Assembly: GCF_026004115.1 (NCBI RefSeq)
Contig: NZ_BPIM01000001.1
Coordinates: 186,001-250,000 of the forward strand
Origin: Meiothermus sp.
Lineage (GTDB): Bacteria > Deinococcota > Deinococci > Deinococcales > Thermaceae
Direction: 5' to 3'
DNA: 64,000 bases
This document shows positions 40,506 through 50,745 of the stretch, in pieces (the stretch's first letter is position 1; every line of letters begins with the position of its first letter). The notes under the pieces were generated by a model, which made no database searches, was not told the DNA's origin, and saw only the letters and a program-made list of their open reading frames with translations. The position numbers and the translations under genes were made by a program.

Positions 40506-41270
40506 TTATTCCGGCTCGTCCCAGCGCATAGGCCGAATCTCTACGCAATTACCACCCTCCAACACCAGCTCAGTCGCGCAGAGCATGGCCCGTCCTGTGG
40601 CTGCCTTGAAGGGGGTGGGCCGCTGGGTGATGAAGCGCCCCAGAAAGCTCTCTATCTCGCCTCCGATGATCGAATGGATGGGGCCGGTCATGCCCACATC
40701 ACATTGAATGGCGGTTCCATTGACCAGAAAGCCCGCATCGGCGGTCTGGACGTGGGTGTGGGTGCCCAGCAGGGCCGATACCTTGCCGCCCAGGTAATGC
40801 CCCAGGGCGTATTTCTCGCTGGTGGCCTCGGCGTGCACCTCGAGCAGGGCGTAATCGTGCGGTACTTCGGCCAGCAAGGCCTCGGTTGTGCGAAAAGGGT
40901 CGTAGAGGTTCAGGCCCATATCTACCTGCCCCATCACCTGCATCACCAGCAGGCGCTCCCCCTGGGCCTCGAGCACCCAGTACCCCTTTCCGGGCGTTCC
41001 GGGGGGGTAATTAAGGGCTCGAATAATGGGCTCGGTCTGGATGAGGTCGTAAATATCCTTGTGATCCCAGGCGTGGTTGCCCAGGGTAATCAGGTCGGCC
41101 CCGGCCTCCCGGAGTTTTTTGTAGGCGGGCCTGGACAGACCCTTGCCGTGGTGGGCGTTTTCTCCATTCACAATAACCAGGTCGTAGTGGGGACGTAGAT
41201 CGGGGAGGTGCATCGCTACCGCCCGCAAGCCAGGGTCGCCAAAGACATCGCCAACAAACAACACACGCAT
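40506..41270 (-). CDS. YmdB-family metallophosphoesterase
   Basis: 254 aa. MRVLFVGDVFGDPGL, VNGENAHHGKG, TLGNHAWDHKD, EVHAEATSEKYALG and LGTHTHVQTAD are the metal-binding motifs of the YmdB/TIGR00282 family, which hydrolyses 2',3'-cyclic nucleotides and, in Bacillus, affects biofilm genes. A TAAGCT -10 box ends 6 nt before the ATG, so it is probably leaderless. Confidence 0.93.
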   Translation of the reverse strand: MRVLFVGDVFGDPGLRAVAMHLPDLRPHYDLVIVNGENAHHGKGLSRPAYKKLREAGADLITLGNHAWDHKDIYDLIQTEPIIRALNYPPGTPGKGYWVLEAQGERLLVMQVMGQVDMGLNLYDPFRTTEALLAEVPHDYALLEVHAEATSEKYALGHYLGGKVSALLGTHTHVQTADAGFLVNGTAIQCDVGMTGPIHSIIGGEIESFLGRFITQRPTPFKAATGRAMLCATELVLEGGNCVEIRPMRWDEPE

Positions 41271-41276
41271 AGGCCC

Positions 41277-41282
41277 AGCTTA
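41277..41282 (-). promoter_or_regulatory. Leaderless -10 box of the YmdB-family gene
   Basis: TAAGCT on the minus strand with a 6-nt gap to the ATG at 41270 (41268-41270). Confidence 0.5.
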
Positions 41283-41415
41283 TCGTGCTAATAGCGCTAA
41301 GGCCGTGTAAAAAACCATAAATCACCCCACGCGAATCGGCATGGATAGCCTGTGGTGCAAATTCATTCATCTGGGGCTGTTAATGCCCCTGCCCCCACTT
41401 GCTCTCGAAGGGCCT

Positions 41416-43440
41416 TTATGGTTTGACTTGGACGCTGATACTGGGATAGATGGCCTCGAGCTCCGCCCAGAGCCGCTCCAGGCTATCCACAGGCAGCCGA
41501 CAAGCCCCCTGCTGGCATAAATAGGCCAGCCCAGGCTGGCGGTTTTGTAAGACCGGCAGCAAATCGGGCGACCCGTGGGCCAGGGTGGTTAGGGGCAAGA
41601 ACCATCGGCAAATCGGTTCAACCAGCTCCGACGGAGCCACCACCGCCAGCTCGGTACCCTGGGTGCCCACCAGGTGGGCCTGTAGCAAGGCCGGAAAGCC
41701 AAAGGCATTGTGCACCAGGCTTTGCGCGTAAAACTCCACCGCAGAAAGGGCGGCTTGCTGCCAGTCGGGGCGCTCGTAGATGGCGGCCAGGCGAAACAAG
41801 AGCTCAGCGGCAGAAGCGCTGCCCGATGGATATGGCCCATCGTAGGCGTCTCGAGCCTTGACCGGCAGGGTAGGGTCGAGCGAGTCGCGGAAGCCCCCCT
41901 CCGGCTCTTTAAAGTAGGTCAGGATGGCTTCGGCAAGCTGCTGTGCGGCCTCAAGCCACGCTATCTCTCCTGTGGCTTCATACAAGGCCAGAAGACCCAA
42001 CCCGTAGTGGGCCTGGTCACTCAGATACGCTTGGGGCTTGAGCAAACCTTTGCGCCAGGAGTGCCTTAATAGCCCATCCTTATACATCGCTTGCCATACA
42101 AAACCGGCGTTTTTGCGTGCCGCTTCGATATAGGTGGGTTCCCCCAGCAGGCGCCCCACTTCGGCCAGGGCCCTCAGCATCAGCCCATTCCAGTCGGCCA
42201 GCACCTTATCGTCGGTGAGGGGCGGAATTCGCTGCTGTCGAGCCGCATAAAGCCGCTTGCGCACGCTCTCAACCCAGTTTTCAAAGGCCTCGGGCCCCAT
42301 GCCCAGGTGCTGCATCAGGGCTTCATCCGGAATGCGACGCTCCAAGACGTTGGTATGCTCCCAGTTTCCAGCCTCCGAAACCCCAAAGAGCAGCATTGCC
42401 GCATCTGCTTCAGCGCCCAAAACTGCACGAAACTCGGTCGCTTGCCAGACGTAAAACTTGCCCTCCACCCCTTCCGAGTCAGCATCCTGGGCCGACCAGA
42501 AGCCTCCCTGTGGGTCGGTCATCTCCCTTAAGACATAGTCCAGCGTTTCCCTGGCAATTCGGCGGTAGCGCCGGGCTTGTTCGGCAGTGGTTGGTTGCAT
42601 CTGGCTGGCCGCCGCATACAGCCAGGCCAACTGTGCGTTGTCGTAAAGCATTTTTTCAAAATGCGGCACCCGCCAGATATGGTCCACCGCGTAGCGGTGA
42701 AAACCACCCCCTACCTGGTCGTAGAGGCCTCCTGCGGCCATCCGGTCGAGGGTTAGCTGAAGGTGCTTCCAGGCAGCTTCTTCGCCCAGCCAGGCTAGTG
42801 AGAGCAGGTAGGCCAGGGCAGGCGACTGCGGAAACTTGGGCGCCGAACCAAACCCCCCATAGGCCGGGTCAAAAGCCCTGGAAAGTCCGGCCAGCGCAAC
42901 CTTGTGCAGGTTCTCTGGCAAAGGGCCCGTCCGTGGCTTGAGCTGACCTTGCAGGTAGGCGGTCAGCTGTTCGGCGTTTTCCAGTACATCTTTATGCTGA
43001 TGTTGCCAGGCATTATGTACGCCCATCAGCACCCGCCGAAAGCTGGGAAAGCCCTGGCGGTCTTCTGGGGGCCAGTAGGTTCCACCAAAAAAGGGGCGCA
43101 GATCGGGCAGCAAAAACATGTTCATGGGCCAGCCACCCGAGCCGGTCATGGCCTGCAGGGCCGACATATAGACGTGGTCCACGTCGGGCAGCTCCTCGCG
43201 GTCTACCTTAATGGGCACAAAATGCGTGTTGAGGATGGCCGCGATTTCCGGATCTTCGAAGCTTTCGCGCTCCATCACATGACACCAGTGGCAGGTGGCA
43301 TACCCCACCGATAAAAAGATGGGCTTGTTTTCGGATCTGGCTTTAGCAAAAGCCTCTTCGTTCCAGGGATACCAGTCCACTGGGTTATGGGCATGTTGCA
43401 ACAGGTAGGGGCTGCTTTCTTGGGCTAAACGGTTTGGCAC
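41416..43440 (-). CDS. Thioredoxin-domain protein of the YyaL/DUF255 family
   Basis: 674 aa. The N-terminal thioredoxin-like domain begins [23 protein letters not shown] and has the redox motif CHWCH in [16 protein letters not shown]. The rest is an (alpha/alpha)6-barrel-like region resembling glycosidases ([20 protein letters not shown]). Homologous to human SPATA20; function unsettled. GTG start at 43440 with TAGGCT ending 6 nt upstream. Only 39 bp separate it from the divergent RDD gene. Confidence 0.9.
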   Translation of the reverse strand: MPNRLAQESSPYLLQHAHNPVDWYPWNEEAFAKARSENKPIFLSVGYATCHWCHVMERESFEDPEIAAILNTHFVPIKVDREELPDVDHVYMSALQAMTGSGGWPMNMFLLPDLRPFFGGTYWPPEDRQGFPSFRRVLMGVHNAWQHQHKDVLENAEQLTAYLQGQLKPRTGPLPENLHKVALAGLSRAFDPAYGGFGSAPKFPQSPALAYLLSLAWLGEEAAWKHLQLTLDRMAAGGLYDQVGGGFHRYAVDHIWRVPHFEKMLYDNAQLAWLYAAASQMQPTTAEQARRYRRIARETLDYVLREMTDPQGGFWSAQDADSEGVEGKFYVWQATEFRAVLGAEADAAMLLFGVSEAGNWEHTNVLERRIPDEALMQHLGMGPEAFENWVESVRKRLYAARQQRIPPLTDDKVLADWNGLMLRALAEVGRLLGEPTYIEAARKNAGFVWQAMYKDGLLRHSWRKGLLKPQAYLSDQAHYGLGLLALYEATGEIAWLEAAQQLAEAILTYFKEPEGGFRDSLDPTLPVKARDAYDGPYPSGSASAAELLFRLAAIYERPDWQQAALSAVEFYAQSLVHNAFGFPALLQAHLVGTQGTELAVVAPSELVEPICRWFLPLTTLAHGSPDLLPVLQNRQPGLAYLCQQGACRLPVDSLERLWAELEAIYPSISVQVKP

Positions 43441-43446
43441 TCCCCT

Positions 43447-43470
43447 AGCCTAGCTATTTGGCGCTAAAGT
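43447..43470. promoter_or_regulatory. Divergent leaderless promoters of the thioredoxin-domain and RDD genes
   Basis: TAGGCT on the minus strand (43447-43452) lies 6 nt before the GTG at 43440; TAAAGT on the plus strand (43465-43470) lies 9 nt before the GTG at 43480. Confidence 0.4.
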
Positions 43471-43479
43471 AAAAGTGGT

Positions 43480-43959
43480 GTGACTCGAATCCGACCTTCA
43501 TCCGAATTACTCCGCTACCTGAGTCATCGGCTGCTGGCCGGCCTCATCGACCTGGGGGCGATGGCCGGGTTGCAGTTCGGCGTTGTGGCTTCAGCAAATG
43601 CCCTGTTTCCCCCCACCCATCTGGGCCACCACTTTTCTACCGAAGGCTTGCTTCTTTTCGCGATTTTTTCGCCTCTGGCTTGGTTCATATATGCAGTATT
43701 GCCCCTGGCGCGTTCGGGCTCAACCCTGGGCAAGGAAATTATGGGGATTCGTGTGGTCAACCAGTACGGTCAGAACCCCTCGATGCTACAAGCTTTTATG
43801 CGGGAAAGCGCCGGGCGCTGGTTGAATGCGATGGTGCTGTATTTGGGTCTGTTGTTTATATTTTGGGACAAAGACCAGCAAACCCTACACGATATGGTTG
43901 CGGATACCTTCGTGGTATGGAAAAACCAGGAGCATTTTCCTCGAGCCAGCCGGCTTTAA
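43480..43959 (+). CDS. RDD-family membrane protein
   Basis: 159 aa. Contains the signature arginine and aspartates in SHRLLAGLIDLGAM (helix 1), SGSTLGKEIMGIRVV in the middle, and QTLHDMVADTFVV at the end, with three or four membrane segments. Some RDD proteins act as Na+/H+ antiporters; here the role is unknown. GTG start. Confidence 0.85.
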   Translation: MTRIRPSSELLRYLSHRLLAGLIDLGAMAGLQFGVVASANALFPPTHLGHHFSTEGLLLFAIFSPLAWFIYAVLPLARSGSTLGKEIMGIRVVNQYGQNPSMLQAFMRESAGRWLNAMVLYLGLLFIFWDKDQQTLHDMVADTFVVWKNQEHFPRASRL

Positions 43960-43986
43960 GCCGAAGTAAGCCCCCCTAGGCAGATG

Positions 43987-44151
43987 TGATACCAGATTCG
44001 ACCGAAGTTATCCGCGTAGCGGAGGGCGATACCGCCCCTTGGAAGTTATCCGCGTAGCGGAGGGCGATACCGCCCCCTGGAAAGGAGACGTTTTCTTCGC
44101 CGACCGTTCGGGAGAGGTGTGCACTAGGATTCAAAAAGACAGCCTATGGGG
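43987..44151. repeat. Dispersed repeat, copy 2, with internal 38-bp tandem duplication
   Basis: Matches 29617-29776. The unit beginning GAAGTTATCCGCGTAGCGG is present twice in tandem (44004-44041 and 44042-44079, one difference), while copy 1 has it once. Ends with CTAGGATTCAAAAAGACAGCC as in copy 1. The rest of the 43960-44275 gap shows only the clpS promoter. Confidence 0.75.
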
Positions 44152-44261
44152 TTTGGTTTTGTAGACTGTCCTCCTCGCAGATGCTGCACTCATCCAGGCA
44201 GCCCCGCACAAAGAAGCCCGGCGTGGGGAACCATATTCAACGGACCAAACCGGTCATTTGC

Positions 44262-44267
44262 TACACT
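44262..44267 (+). promoter_or_regulatory. -10 box of clpS
   Basis: TACACT ends 8 nt before the GTG at 44276, with no ribosome binding site. Confidence 0.4.
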
Positions 44268-44275
44268 GATGAGTT

Positions 44276-44578
44276 GTGAGCGACAGCACCACCAAGACCC
44301 GTACTCAGATTAAACCGGCCACCCGTACGCCGAATTTGTACAAGGTCTTGTTGCTTAACGACGACTACACCCCTATGGATTTTGTGGTGGAGGTGTTGAT
44401 GCGGTTTTTCAGGAAAAGCGAGGCCGAGGCCATCCGCATCATGTTGCAAGTGCACCACGCCGGGGTGGGCGTGGCAGGCGTTTACCCCTTCGAAATTGCC
44501 GAAACCAAGGTCAATCAGGTAATGGATGCTGCCAGCGCTGAGGGGCATCCACTACAGTGCATCATGGAACCGGAGTGA
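44276..44578 (+). CDS. clpS: ATP-dependent Clp protease adaptor ClpS
   Basis: 100 aa. Recognises N-degrons and delivers them to ClpA. The core [20 protein letters not shown] with the DDYTxMDFV motif and the ClpA-contacting region [23 protein letters not shown] are characteristic. GTG start by the leaderless -10. clpA follows about 1.1 kb downstream. Confidence 0.94.
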   Translation: MSDSTTKTRTQIKPATRTPNLYKVLLLNDDYTPMDFVVEVLMRFFRKSEAEAIRIMLQVHHAGVGVAGVYPFEIAETKVNQVMDAASAEGHPLQCIMEPE

Positions 44579-44841
44579 CAGCGCCGGCGGTTACCTTCCA
44601 CTGCCCCATGCGCAGCGGACAATGGTCTATAGCCGATGGTCAAAGTCTGCCCTCTTAACTGGCCTCTGTTCCAATGGACTAGGCATGTGGTTGTACCCTG
44701 GCCTTTGGGGTCAGACAGAGGGTTGACCTGCGGCCCGATGCATCTATCAACTTGCAGAAGAGGATACTTGATGCTGGCTTTTCAGTATCTAAGGTGCCAT
44801 CGGTACAAATCCTCTCGCCCCGCCGGGTTAGCCTTGTGAGC
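44579..44841. other. Gap between clpS and the cation-transporter gene
   Basis: 263 bp. TTGACC with TATCAA 16 bp further, near 44724-44751, could be a weak promoter. No gene supported. Confidence 0.35.
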
Positions 44842-45486
44842 ATGTACCTGGCCCCCCATGCGAACCGCTGGTATAAGTTGGCTTTCTGGCTGGCCGTTCT
44901 GACCATTGTCTACAACCTGATCGAGGGCCTGGTCTCGGTCTGGTTTGGCCTGGCCGACGAGTCACTTACCCTGTTTGGCTTTGGCCTCGACAGCTTTATC
45001 GAGATGATCTCGGGAATAGGCATTCTGGCCATGGTGCTGCGCATCTGGCGGCATCCTGGAGCCCCCAAGGGCCGCTTCGAAAAAACCGCCCTGCAAATCA
45101 CCGGAACCGGCTTCTACGGCCTGGTGGGGATTCTCTCGACCATGGCCCTGTACAACCTGGCCACCCAGCACAAGCCCGAGACCACCCTAGCAGGTGTGGT
45201 TATTGCGGTCATCTCCATATCGCTGATGTGGGCCCTGATTCACTACAAAACCCAGGCCGGGGTGGCCCTGGGCTCCGAAGCCATTCTGGCCGATGCCAAG
45301 TGTGCGCGGGTATGCATGTATATGTCCGGGCTGCTGCTGGCTTCCAGTCTGATCTATGCTGTGAGCGGCATCTGGTTTGTGGATAGCCTGGGGGCCTTGG
45401 GGCTGGCCTACCTGTCCTTTACCGAGGGCCGTGAAGCCTTTGCCAAGGCCAACGGCGCCGAATGTGGTTGTCACGCAAGCGGGTAA
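44842..45486 (+). CDS. Cation-efflux-like membrane protein (CDF superfamily)
   Basis: 214 aa with about six membrane segments. FGFGLDSFIEMISGIGILAMVLRIW matches the metal-binding helix of cation diffusion facilitators, and GSEAILADAKCARVCMYMSGLLLASSL corresponds to helix 5. The C-terminal cytoplasmic metal-binding domain of classic CDF proteins is missing, and the end is Cys-rich (ECGCHASG). The ATG at 44842 is used; the frame is open to 44752. Substrate metal unknown. Confidence 0.75.
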   Translation: MYLAPHANRWYKLAFWLAVLTIVYNLIEGLVSVWFGLADESLTLFGFGLDSFIEMISGIGILAMVLRIWRHPGAPKGRFEKTALQITGTGFYGLVGILSTMALYNLATQHKPETTLAGVVIAVISISLMWALIHYKTQAGVALGSEAILADAKCARVCMYMSGLLLASSLIYAVSGIWFVDSLGALGLAYLSFTEGREAFAKANGAECGCHASG

Positions 45487-45525
45487 ACCCACCCGCCAGG
45501 GCTACACAAAGCAAAACCCCGCCTT

Positions 45526-45543
45526 CCTCCCCAACGGGGGAGG
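45526..45543. repeat. REP-like hairpin with AACG loop
   Basis: CCTCCCC-AACG-GGGGAGG, similar to the hairpin at 31118-31139 (same loop). Lies in the 232-bp gap before clpA and may end the upstream transcript. Confidence 0.5.
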
Positions 45544-45718
45544 CCAGGTGGGGGCATAGCACCCTGCCAGGTCGCCTGCCTACAAGCATTTTTTGCAACA
45601 CCAAGCGTTTGAGGCGCTCCCGGCTAAGGTTTGTGAGGGTTCACGCACCGACCCTGGCCCACGCTGCACGTTTGCACAATCTGCCCTGATCACCCTGCTA
45701 CACTGAAGGTTAGCTGGT

Positions 45719-47977
45719 ATGGAAACCCCTCTGACCCCTACCCTGGAGCAGTCTATTCGTCGTGCGCTGGAGATGGCCCTCGAGCGCGGGCACGAATACG
45801 CCGGCCTCGAGCACCTGCTGCTGGCTCTGCTCGACGACCCCGACGCCAGCCGGGTTCTGCAGCATAGCAAGGTAGACCTGACCCACCTGCGGGCCCTGCT
45901 GGAGGAGTCTTTGCGCCAGTTTGAGCGCATCCCGGGCGCAGAACCCGAGCCCACCACGGCGTTTCAGCGGGTTATCCAGCGGGCCGTGCTGCAAATGCGC
46001 TCTGCTGGGCGCGACCAGGCCAACGGTGCCAACGTGCTGGTCGCCATCATGGATGAGCGGCAGTCGGCCGCCTATGCCTTGCTGGAGCAGCTTGGGGTGA
46101 CCCGGCTCGACCTGACGGCGGCCATCTCGAGGGGAGCCTTGCCCCGGGGTGCCTCGCAAAACATCGAACCCGTACAGGTAGGCGAAGAGGGCCCGGGCGT
46201 GGCGCAAAACCCCCTGGAAGCCTATTGCACCAACCTGACCGAACGGGCCCGCAAAGGTGAGCTCGACCCGCTGGTTGGGCGGGAGAAGGAGCTCGAGCGC
46301 ATCCTGACCATCCTCTCCCGTCGTCAAAAGAACAACCCCCTGCTGGTCGGCGACCCCGGCGTGGGGAAAACCGCTTTAGTGGAGGGGCTGGCGCAGCTCA
46401 TTGTGTCGCCCTCGAGCCAGGGAAACGCCCCCCTGCTGCCCAAGCGCCTCAAAGGGGCCGAGGTTTTTGCTCTGGACATGGGCAGCCTGCTGGCTGGCAC
46501 CCGCTACCGGGGCGACTTCGAGGAGCGGGTCAAGGCCGTGATGAAGGCCCTCGAGGCCCACTCCAACGCCATTTTGTTTATCGACGAAATCCACACCATC
46601 GTGGGTGCGGGCTCCACCACCGGCTCCACCGTAGACGCCAGCAACCTGCTTAAGCCCGCCCTAACCGGCAAGCTCAGGTGCATTGGGGCCACCACCTTTG
46701 CCGAGTACAAGCACTTCGAGAAAGACCGGGCCATTGCCCGGCGGTTCCAAAAAGTCGACATTACCGAACCTTCCCACGCCGACGCCGTTAAGATTCTGGA
46801 GGGGCTCAAGCCACGCCTGGAGGCCCACCACCAGCTCAGCTATACCAAGCAGGCCCTCGAGCGGGCGGTGGAACTCTCGGCCCGCCATCTTTCCGAACGG
46901 CGGCTACCCGACTCGGCCCTGGATGTGCTGGACGAGGCCGGGGCTGCCCAGGCCCTGCTCCCCCCTGGCAAACGCAAGAGCCGGATCGGCGTGGCCGAAG
47001 TTGAGGCCACCGTGGCCCGCATGGCCCGCATTCCGGCCAAGAGCCTGAGCCGCGACGACGAGGCGGTGCTTGCTAACCTCGAGCAGGAACTCAAGGGGGC
47101 GGTGTTTGGGCAGGATCGGGCCGTGGAGGAGGTTGCCAGCGCCATCAAGCTCTCGAGGGCCGGGCTGCGCGACCCGCAAAAGCCCATGGGTTCGTATCTG
47201 TTTGCCGGCCCAACCGGGGTGGGCAAAACCGAACTGGCCCGCCAGCTGGCGGCCTCGCTGGGGGTGCCGTTGCTGCGTTTCGATATGTCGGAGTACATGG
47301 AAAAGCACTCGGTCTCGAGGCTGATCGGGGCCCCACCGGGCTACGTGGGCTTCGACCAGGGCGGCCTGCTGACCGATGCGGTCTTGCAGAACCCCCACTG
47401 CGTGCTGCTTTTGGACGAGATTGAGAAAGCCCACCCCGACCTCTACGCCATCCTCTTGCAGGTCATGGACTATGGCAAACTGACCGACCACAACGGCAAA
47501 ACCGTGGACTTTCGTAGCACCATCCTGATCATGACCACCAACGCCGGGGCCGCCGAGGCCAGCGAGCGGCGGGTGGGCTTTTTGGGCGGTACGAAAGCCG
47601 AAGTCAGCGACGAGGCCCTCAAGCGCATGTTCACCCCCGAGTTTCGCAACCGGCTGGATGCCATCGTACACTTTGACCCACTCTCCCCGGCCATCATGCA
47701 GCAGATTGTGGACAAGTTCCTGCGGCAGCTAGCATCCCAGCTCAAAGAGCGCAAGGTGGCCCTCGAGACAAGCCCCGAAGCCGTGGCCTGGCTGGCCGAA
47801 AAGGGCTACGACCCGCTGATGGGCGCCCGCCCCCTGGCTCGGCTGATCCAGGAAAAAATCAAGAAACCCCTGGCCGACCTGCTGCTCTTTGGCCCCCTTA
47901 AGAATGGGGGACAACTGAACATCTTGCGCCAGGGCGAGGAGATTACCCTCGAGACCAAAGGTACAAGCGCTCCGTAA
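45719..47977 (+). CDS. clpA: ATP-dependent Clp protease ATP-binding subunit ClpA
   Basis: 752 aa. An N-terminal double Clp-repeat domain ([32 protein letters not shown]) that docks ClpS, a first AAA+ domain with Walker [14 protein letters not shown] and [12 protein letters not shown], and a second with [14 protein letters not shown] and [12 protein letters not shown]. The ClpP-binding IGF/L-type loop should lie in the second domain before [17 protein letters not shown]. No long middle coiled coil, which separates it from ClpB. With clpS nearby, it forms the N-end-rule unfoldase. A TACACT box lies 14 nt before the ATG. Confidence 0.95.
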   Translation: METPLTPTLEQSIRRALEMALERGHEYAGLEHLLLALLDDPDASRVLQHSKVDLTHLRALLEESLRQFERIPGAEPEPTTAFQRVIQRAVLQMRSAGRDQANGANVLVAIMDERQSAAYALLEQLGVTRLDLTAAISRGALPRGASQNIEPVQVGEEGPGVAQNPLEAYCTNLTERARKGELDPLVGREKELERILTILSRRQKNNPLLVGDPGVGKTALVEGLAQLIVSPSSQGNAPLLPKRLKGAEVFALDMGSLLAGTRYRGDFEERVKAVMKALEAHSNAILFIDEIHTIVGAGSTTGSTVDASNLLKPALTGKLRCIGATTFAEYKHFEKDRAIARRFQKVDITEPSHADAVKILEGLKPRLEAHHQLSYTKQALERAVELSARHLSERRLPDSALDVLDEAGAAQALLPPGKRKSRIGVAEVEATVARMARIPAKSLSRDDEAVLANLEQELKGAVFGQDRAVEEVASAIKLSRAGLRDPQKPMGSYLFAGPTGVGKTELARQLAASLGVPLLRFDMSEYMEKHSVSRLIGAPPGYVGFDQGGLLTDAVLQNPHCVLLLDEIEKAHPDLYAILLQVMDYGKLTDHNGKTVDFRSTILIMTTNAGAAEASERRVGFLGGTKAEVSDEALKRMFTPEFRNRLDAIVHFDPLSPAIMQQIVDKFLRQLASQLKERKVALETSPEAVAWLAEKGYDPLMGARPLARLIQEKIKKPLADLLLFGPLKNGGQLNILRQGEEITLETKGTSAP

Positions 47978-48303
47978 GGTTTGGCGCGACTCACGGTAGG
48001 GCACTGGGGTCTCGTCTTACGCTCGAGGCCCACCCCGCCTGAAGTCCTCAACCGAATACACGGTGCGGCCCTGTAGCAAACCAGTTCACCTGGGTAGCCC
48101 ATAGCTTGAAGCGTCCTCCGAGATGGTTTCGTCGGCCTACCGGTCTCCTCACGATGAAGGGTCTGACAAGAGCACTGGTTTGCGCCGATCTCGCATCATC
48201 TTTAAAACAACCGTCCATTGGTGCGTGATCGGTCACCGCGCAGCAACTTCGCATCCACCCCGGGGTGGTCGAGCAGAGCGGCTGTTTGGTTTATGCTCAG
48301 CCC
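47978..48303. other. Intergenic region between clpA and the SDR gene
   Basis: 326 bp. Apart from the TATGCT -10 box at its right end (48292-48297) I see no gene, RNA or terminator. Confidence 0.5.
48292..48297 (+). promoter_or_regulatory. Leaderless -10 box of the SDR gene
   Basis: TATGCT ends 6 nt before the ATG at 48304. Confidence 0.5.
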
Positions 48304-49293
48304 ATGAACATCCTGCTTCTGGGGGGAACCCGCTTTGTGGGTCGTCATATTGCCGAAGCCGCCTTGCGGCGCGGCCATACCGTCAGCACCTTCACCCGTG
48401 GCACCAACCCCCTACCGGGCACCCTTTCGCTGGTGGGAGACCGCCAAAAAGGCGACCTGAAAGCCCTCGAGGGCCGCACCTGGGACGCTGTGGTGGACGT
48501 AAATGGCTACTTGCCCCGCGAAGTCCGCGAAGCCATCGATGTACTCAAAGGACGCGTGGGGCGCTATGCCTTCATCTCCACGGTCTCGGTATACCGGGAG
48601 TCCAGCGAGCCTCTGGACGAAACTTCGCCCCTGCAAACCCTGGCCGACCCCACGGTAGAAAAGGTGACCGGCGAGACCTACGGCGGGCTCAAGGTGTTGT
48701 GCGAGCTCGAGGTCGCGCGGGCCTTCGGTAGCCAGAGCTTTGTGGTGCGTCCCCATCTGGTGGTGGGGCCGCACGACCCCACCGACCGCTTCACCTACTG
48801 GCCGCGCCGCTTTGCCGGGGGAGGCCGGGTACTGGTGCCGGGCCAAGCCGAGCACACCTTGCAGTACGTGGACGCACGCGACCTGGGGGCCTTTGTGGTG
48901 CTGGGCCTGGAAGAGGAACTGAGCGGGGCCTACAACGCAGCCGCTACGCCGGTGTCCTGGGGCAGCCTGGTCGAAGCCTGTCGGCAAGCCGCCCCCACCC
49001 TTGCCGAGGCCGTCTGGGCCGATGAACAGTGGTTGCTGGACAACCAGGTGACCCCCTGGGCCGACCTGCCGGCCTGGATTCCTTCCTTTGCGCCGGGTCG
49101 CGGAATTGCACAAACCCAGAATGCCAGGGCCCAAACTGCCGGTTTCACCATGCGCCCGCTTTTGCAAACCGTCCAGGACATTCTGGCCTGGGACAAAGCC
49201 CGTACAGAACCCCTCAAGGCCGGTATGAGCCGGGAACGGGAACTCGAGCTCATCCAGCACTGGCTGTCCCGGAGCGCTCTTCACAAAGATTGA
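48304..49293 (+). CDS. NAD-dependent epimerase/dehydratase family protein (extended SDR)
   Basis: 329 aa. Rossmann start MNILLLGGTRFVGRHIAEAAL, GDRQKGDLKALEGRTWDAVVDVNGY, and an active-site region YAFISTVSVY and YGGLKVLCE in which the Tyr-x-x-x-Lys pair is visible as YGGLK. The C-terminus resembles isoflavone-reductase/CSP41-like SDR proteins. Substrate not predictable. The start matches the leaderless -10 rather than the longer open frame. Confidence 0.88.
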   Translation: MNILLLGGTRFVGRHIAEAALRRGHTVSTFTRGTNPLPGTLSLVGDRQKGDLKALEGRTWDAVVDVNGYLPREVREAIDVLKGRVGRYAFISTVSVYRESSEPLDETSPLQTLADPTVEKVTGETYGGLKVLCELEVARAFGSQSFVVRPHLVVGPHDPTDRFTYWPRRFAGGGRVLVPGQAEHTLQYVDARDLGAFVVLGLEEELSGAYNAAATPVSWGSLVEACRQAAPTLAEAVWADEQWLLDNQVTPWADLPAWIPSFAPGRGIAQTQNARAQTAGFTMRPLLQTVQDILAWDKARTEPLKAGMSRERELELIQHWLSRSALHKD

Positions 49294-49388
49294 TATCCCG
49301 GGAGTTGGGAATATTTTGCCCCAAATAGGACAGCTACCACCCGGATGGGCGGCAACGCCCATGAAGTGTGCGATAGGCCAAATCAAAA

Positions 49389-49404
49389 GGGGCCTTTCGG
49401 CCCC
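49389..49404 (-). terminator. Terminator of the infC-rpmI-rplT operon
   Basis: On the minus strand GGGGCC-GAAA-GGCCCC followed by TTTTGATTT, directly after rplT. Confidence 0.8.
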
Positions 49405-49437
49405 CCAAAACTTTGCAGTTGTGTATCAGGCCTTGCC

Positions 49438-49785
49438 TTAGGCCCGGGCTTTGCTCACCAGCTCGGCAAAGGCCTCAGGCTGGCGCACGGCGATATCGGC
49501 CAGAATCTTGCGGTCCAGCTCGATACCGGCTTTCTTGAGGCCGTGCATGAACACGCTGTAGCTCAGGCCATGCTGGCGCGCGGCAGCATTGATACGCACG
49601 ATCCACAGGCGGCGCATATCACCTTTGCGCTTGCGGCGGTCGTTGAAGGAGCGCATGGCCCCGCTGAACAGGGTTTCGCGGGCCTTACGGACGCTCTTGG
49701 AGCGCAGGGCATAGAAGCCCTTGGCACGCTTGAGGATGGCTTTGTGCTTACGGCGACGGACTACACCGGTTTTTGCGCGTGGCAT
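49438..49785 (-). CDS. rplT: 50S ribosomal protein L20
   Basis: 115 aa, basic, with [24 protein letters not shown] and [30 protein letters not shown], the standard L20 sequence. Binds 23S rRNA early in 50S assembly and in some bacteria represses its own operon. Third gene of infC-rpmI-rplT. Confidence 0.97.
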   Translation of the reverse strand: MPRAKTGVVRRRKHKAILKRAKGFYALRSKSVRKARETLFSGAMRSFNDRRKRKGDMRRLWIVRINAAARQHGLSYSVFMHGLKKAGIELDRKILADIAVRQPEAFAELVSKARA

Positions 49786-49801
49786 ACTCTTTCACCTCTC
49801 C

Positions 49802-50002
49802 TTATACGTCGTAGGGCATGAGCTGGTGGACACGGCGCTCTTCGCCTTTGGCAAAGGTAAAGTCGCGCCCTTTCTGACGGCGGCTGCTGCCCGACTTGTG
49901 CCAGTTGAGGTGGCGTTTCCCCGGCTTTTTGCCAACTACCTTGCCAGTAGCCGTGATCTTGACACGCTTTTTGGCGCCCTTGTGGGTCTTCATCTTGGCC
50001 AT
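49802..50002 (-). CDS. rpmI: 50S ribosomal protein L35
   Basis: 66 aa. MAKMKTHKGAKKRVKITATGKV and HLNWHKSGSSRRQKG are typical of L35. AGGAG lies upstream of the ATG at 50002; the longer open frame upstream is not coding. Sits 16 bp before rplT. Confidence 0.97.
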   Translation of the reverse strand: MAKMKTHKGAKKRVKITATGKVVGKKPGKRHLNWHKSGSSRRQKGRDFTFAKGEERRVHQLMPYDV

Positions 50003-50122
50003 TGTGTGCTCCTGTATCTGCGGCCTGAGTGCCTCTGCATGAGGACTTAGGAACTCGGCAGCCTTGCAAGTATAGCATCCCTTCGCTTTGTTTGCCAACG
50101 AAGGGTATGGGAAAACCGCTAC

Positions 50123-50158
50123 AGTATAAATAAAACCCGACCTCACCAGGGCCGGGTT
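50123..50158 (-). terminator. infC attenuator/terminator and candidate rpmI promoter
   Basis: On the minus strand AACCCG...CGGGTT with an inner CCT/AGG pairing, followed by TTTTATTT, lies 30 bp after infC. Immediately after it TATACT (50123-50128 as AGTATA on plus) could be a -10 box giving extra rpmI-rplT mRNA. Confidence 0.6.
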
Positions 50159-50187
50159 AGCTTTTTGGCAGTCTGGGCAAGTAAACC

Positions 50188-50745
50188 CTAGGCGGGGTTG
50201 CCAGACGAAGCGGCAGGGGCCACCGGGGCCGAAGGCTTGGCGCCTGGCGCCATCACCATATTCATGTCGCGGCCCAGCATTTCCGGGCGCATTTCGACAA
50301 ACCCTATTCCTTCTAGATCCCTCGCGATGCGTTCCAAAAGCTTGTAACCTAGCTCCTGGTGCGCCATCTCGCGCCCGCGGAACATGATCGTGACTTTGAC
50401 CTTGTGCCCTTCCTCGAGAAAGCGCCGAATATGTCCGACCTTGGTGTTGTAGTCGTGGGCCTCAATTTTGGGTCGGAGCTTCATGCTCTTGAGTTCGGTG
50501 CGCTTGGCCTTCTTGCGGGCTTCTTTTTCGGCCTGCTGTTGCTCATAGCGCCACTTCCCATAATCGAGCAGCCTGGCCACAGGTGGAACCGCATTGGGTG
50601 AGACCAACACCAGGTCGTATTCGCGCTCCTTGGCCATGCGCAGGGCTTCGCGGGTGTCCACCACCCCTACCTGGGTTCCATTCTCGTCAATCAGGCGTAC
50701 CTGACGCACCCGAATTCGTTCATTAACTGGAACATCTCTGGTTAT
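50188..50745 (-). CDS. infC: Translation initiation factor IF-3, apparent ATA start codon
   Basis: 185 aa. Contains VNERIRVRQVRLIDENGTQ, ARLLDYGKWRYEQQQAEKEARKKAKRTELK split over two motifs, and KVKVTIMFRGREMAHQELGYKLL of the C-domain. The conserved VNERIRVR lies upstream of the first canonical start (GTG 50709). In frame above it, after GGAGGTG (50751-50757) and a 5-nt spacer, comes ATA at 50743-50745, giving M(ATA)-TRDVPVNERIRVR. Non-canonical starts in infC are the known basis of IF3 autoregulation. The C-terminus has an Ala/Pro-rich extension (APVAPAASSGNPA). Confidence 0.92.
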   Translation of the reverse strand: MTRDVPVNERIRVRQVRLIDENGTQVGVVDTREALRMAKEREYDLVLVSPNAVPPVARLLDYGKWRYEQQQAEKEARKKAKRTELKSMKLRPKIEAHDYNTKVGHIRRFLEEGHKVKVTIMFRGREMAHQELGYKLLERIARDLEGIGFVEMRPEMLGRDMNMVMAPGAKPSAPVAPAASSGNPA

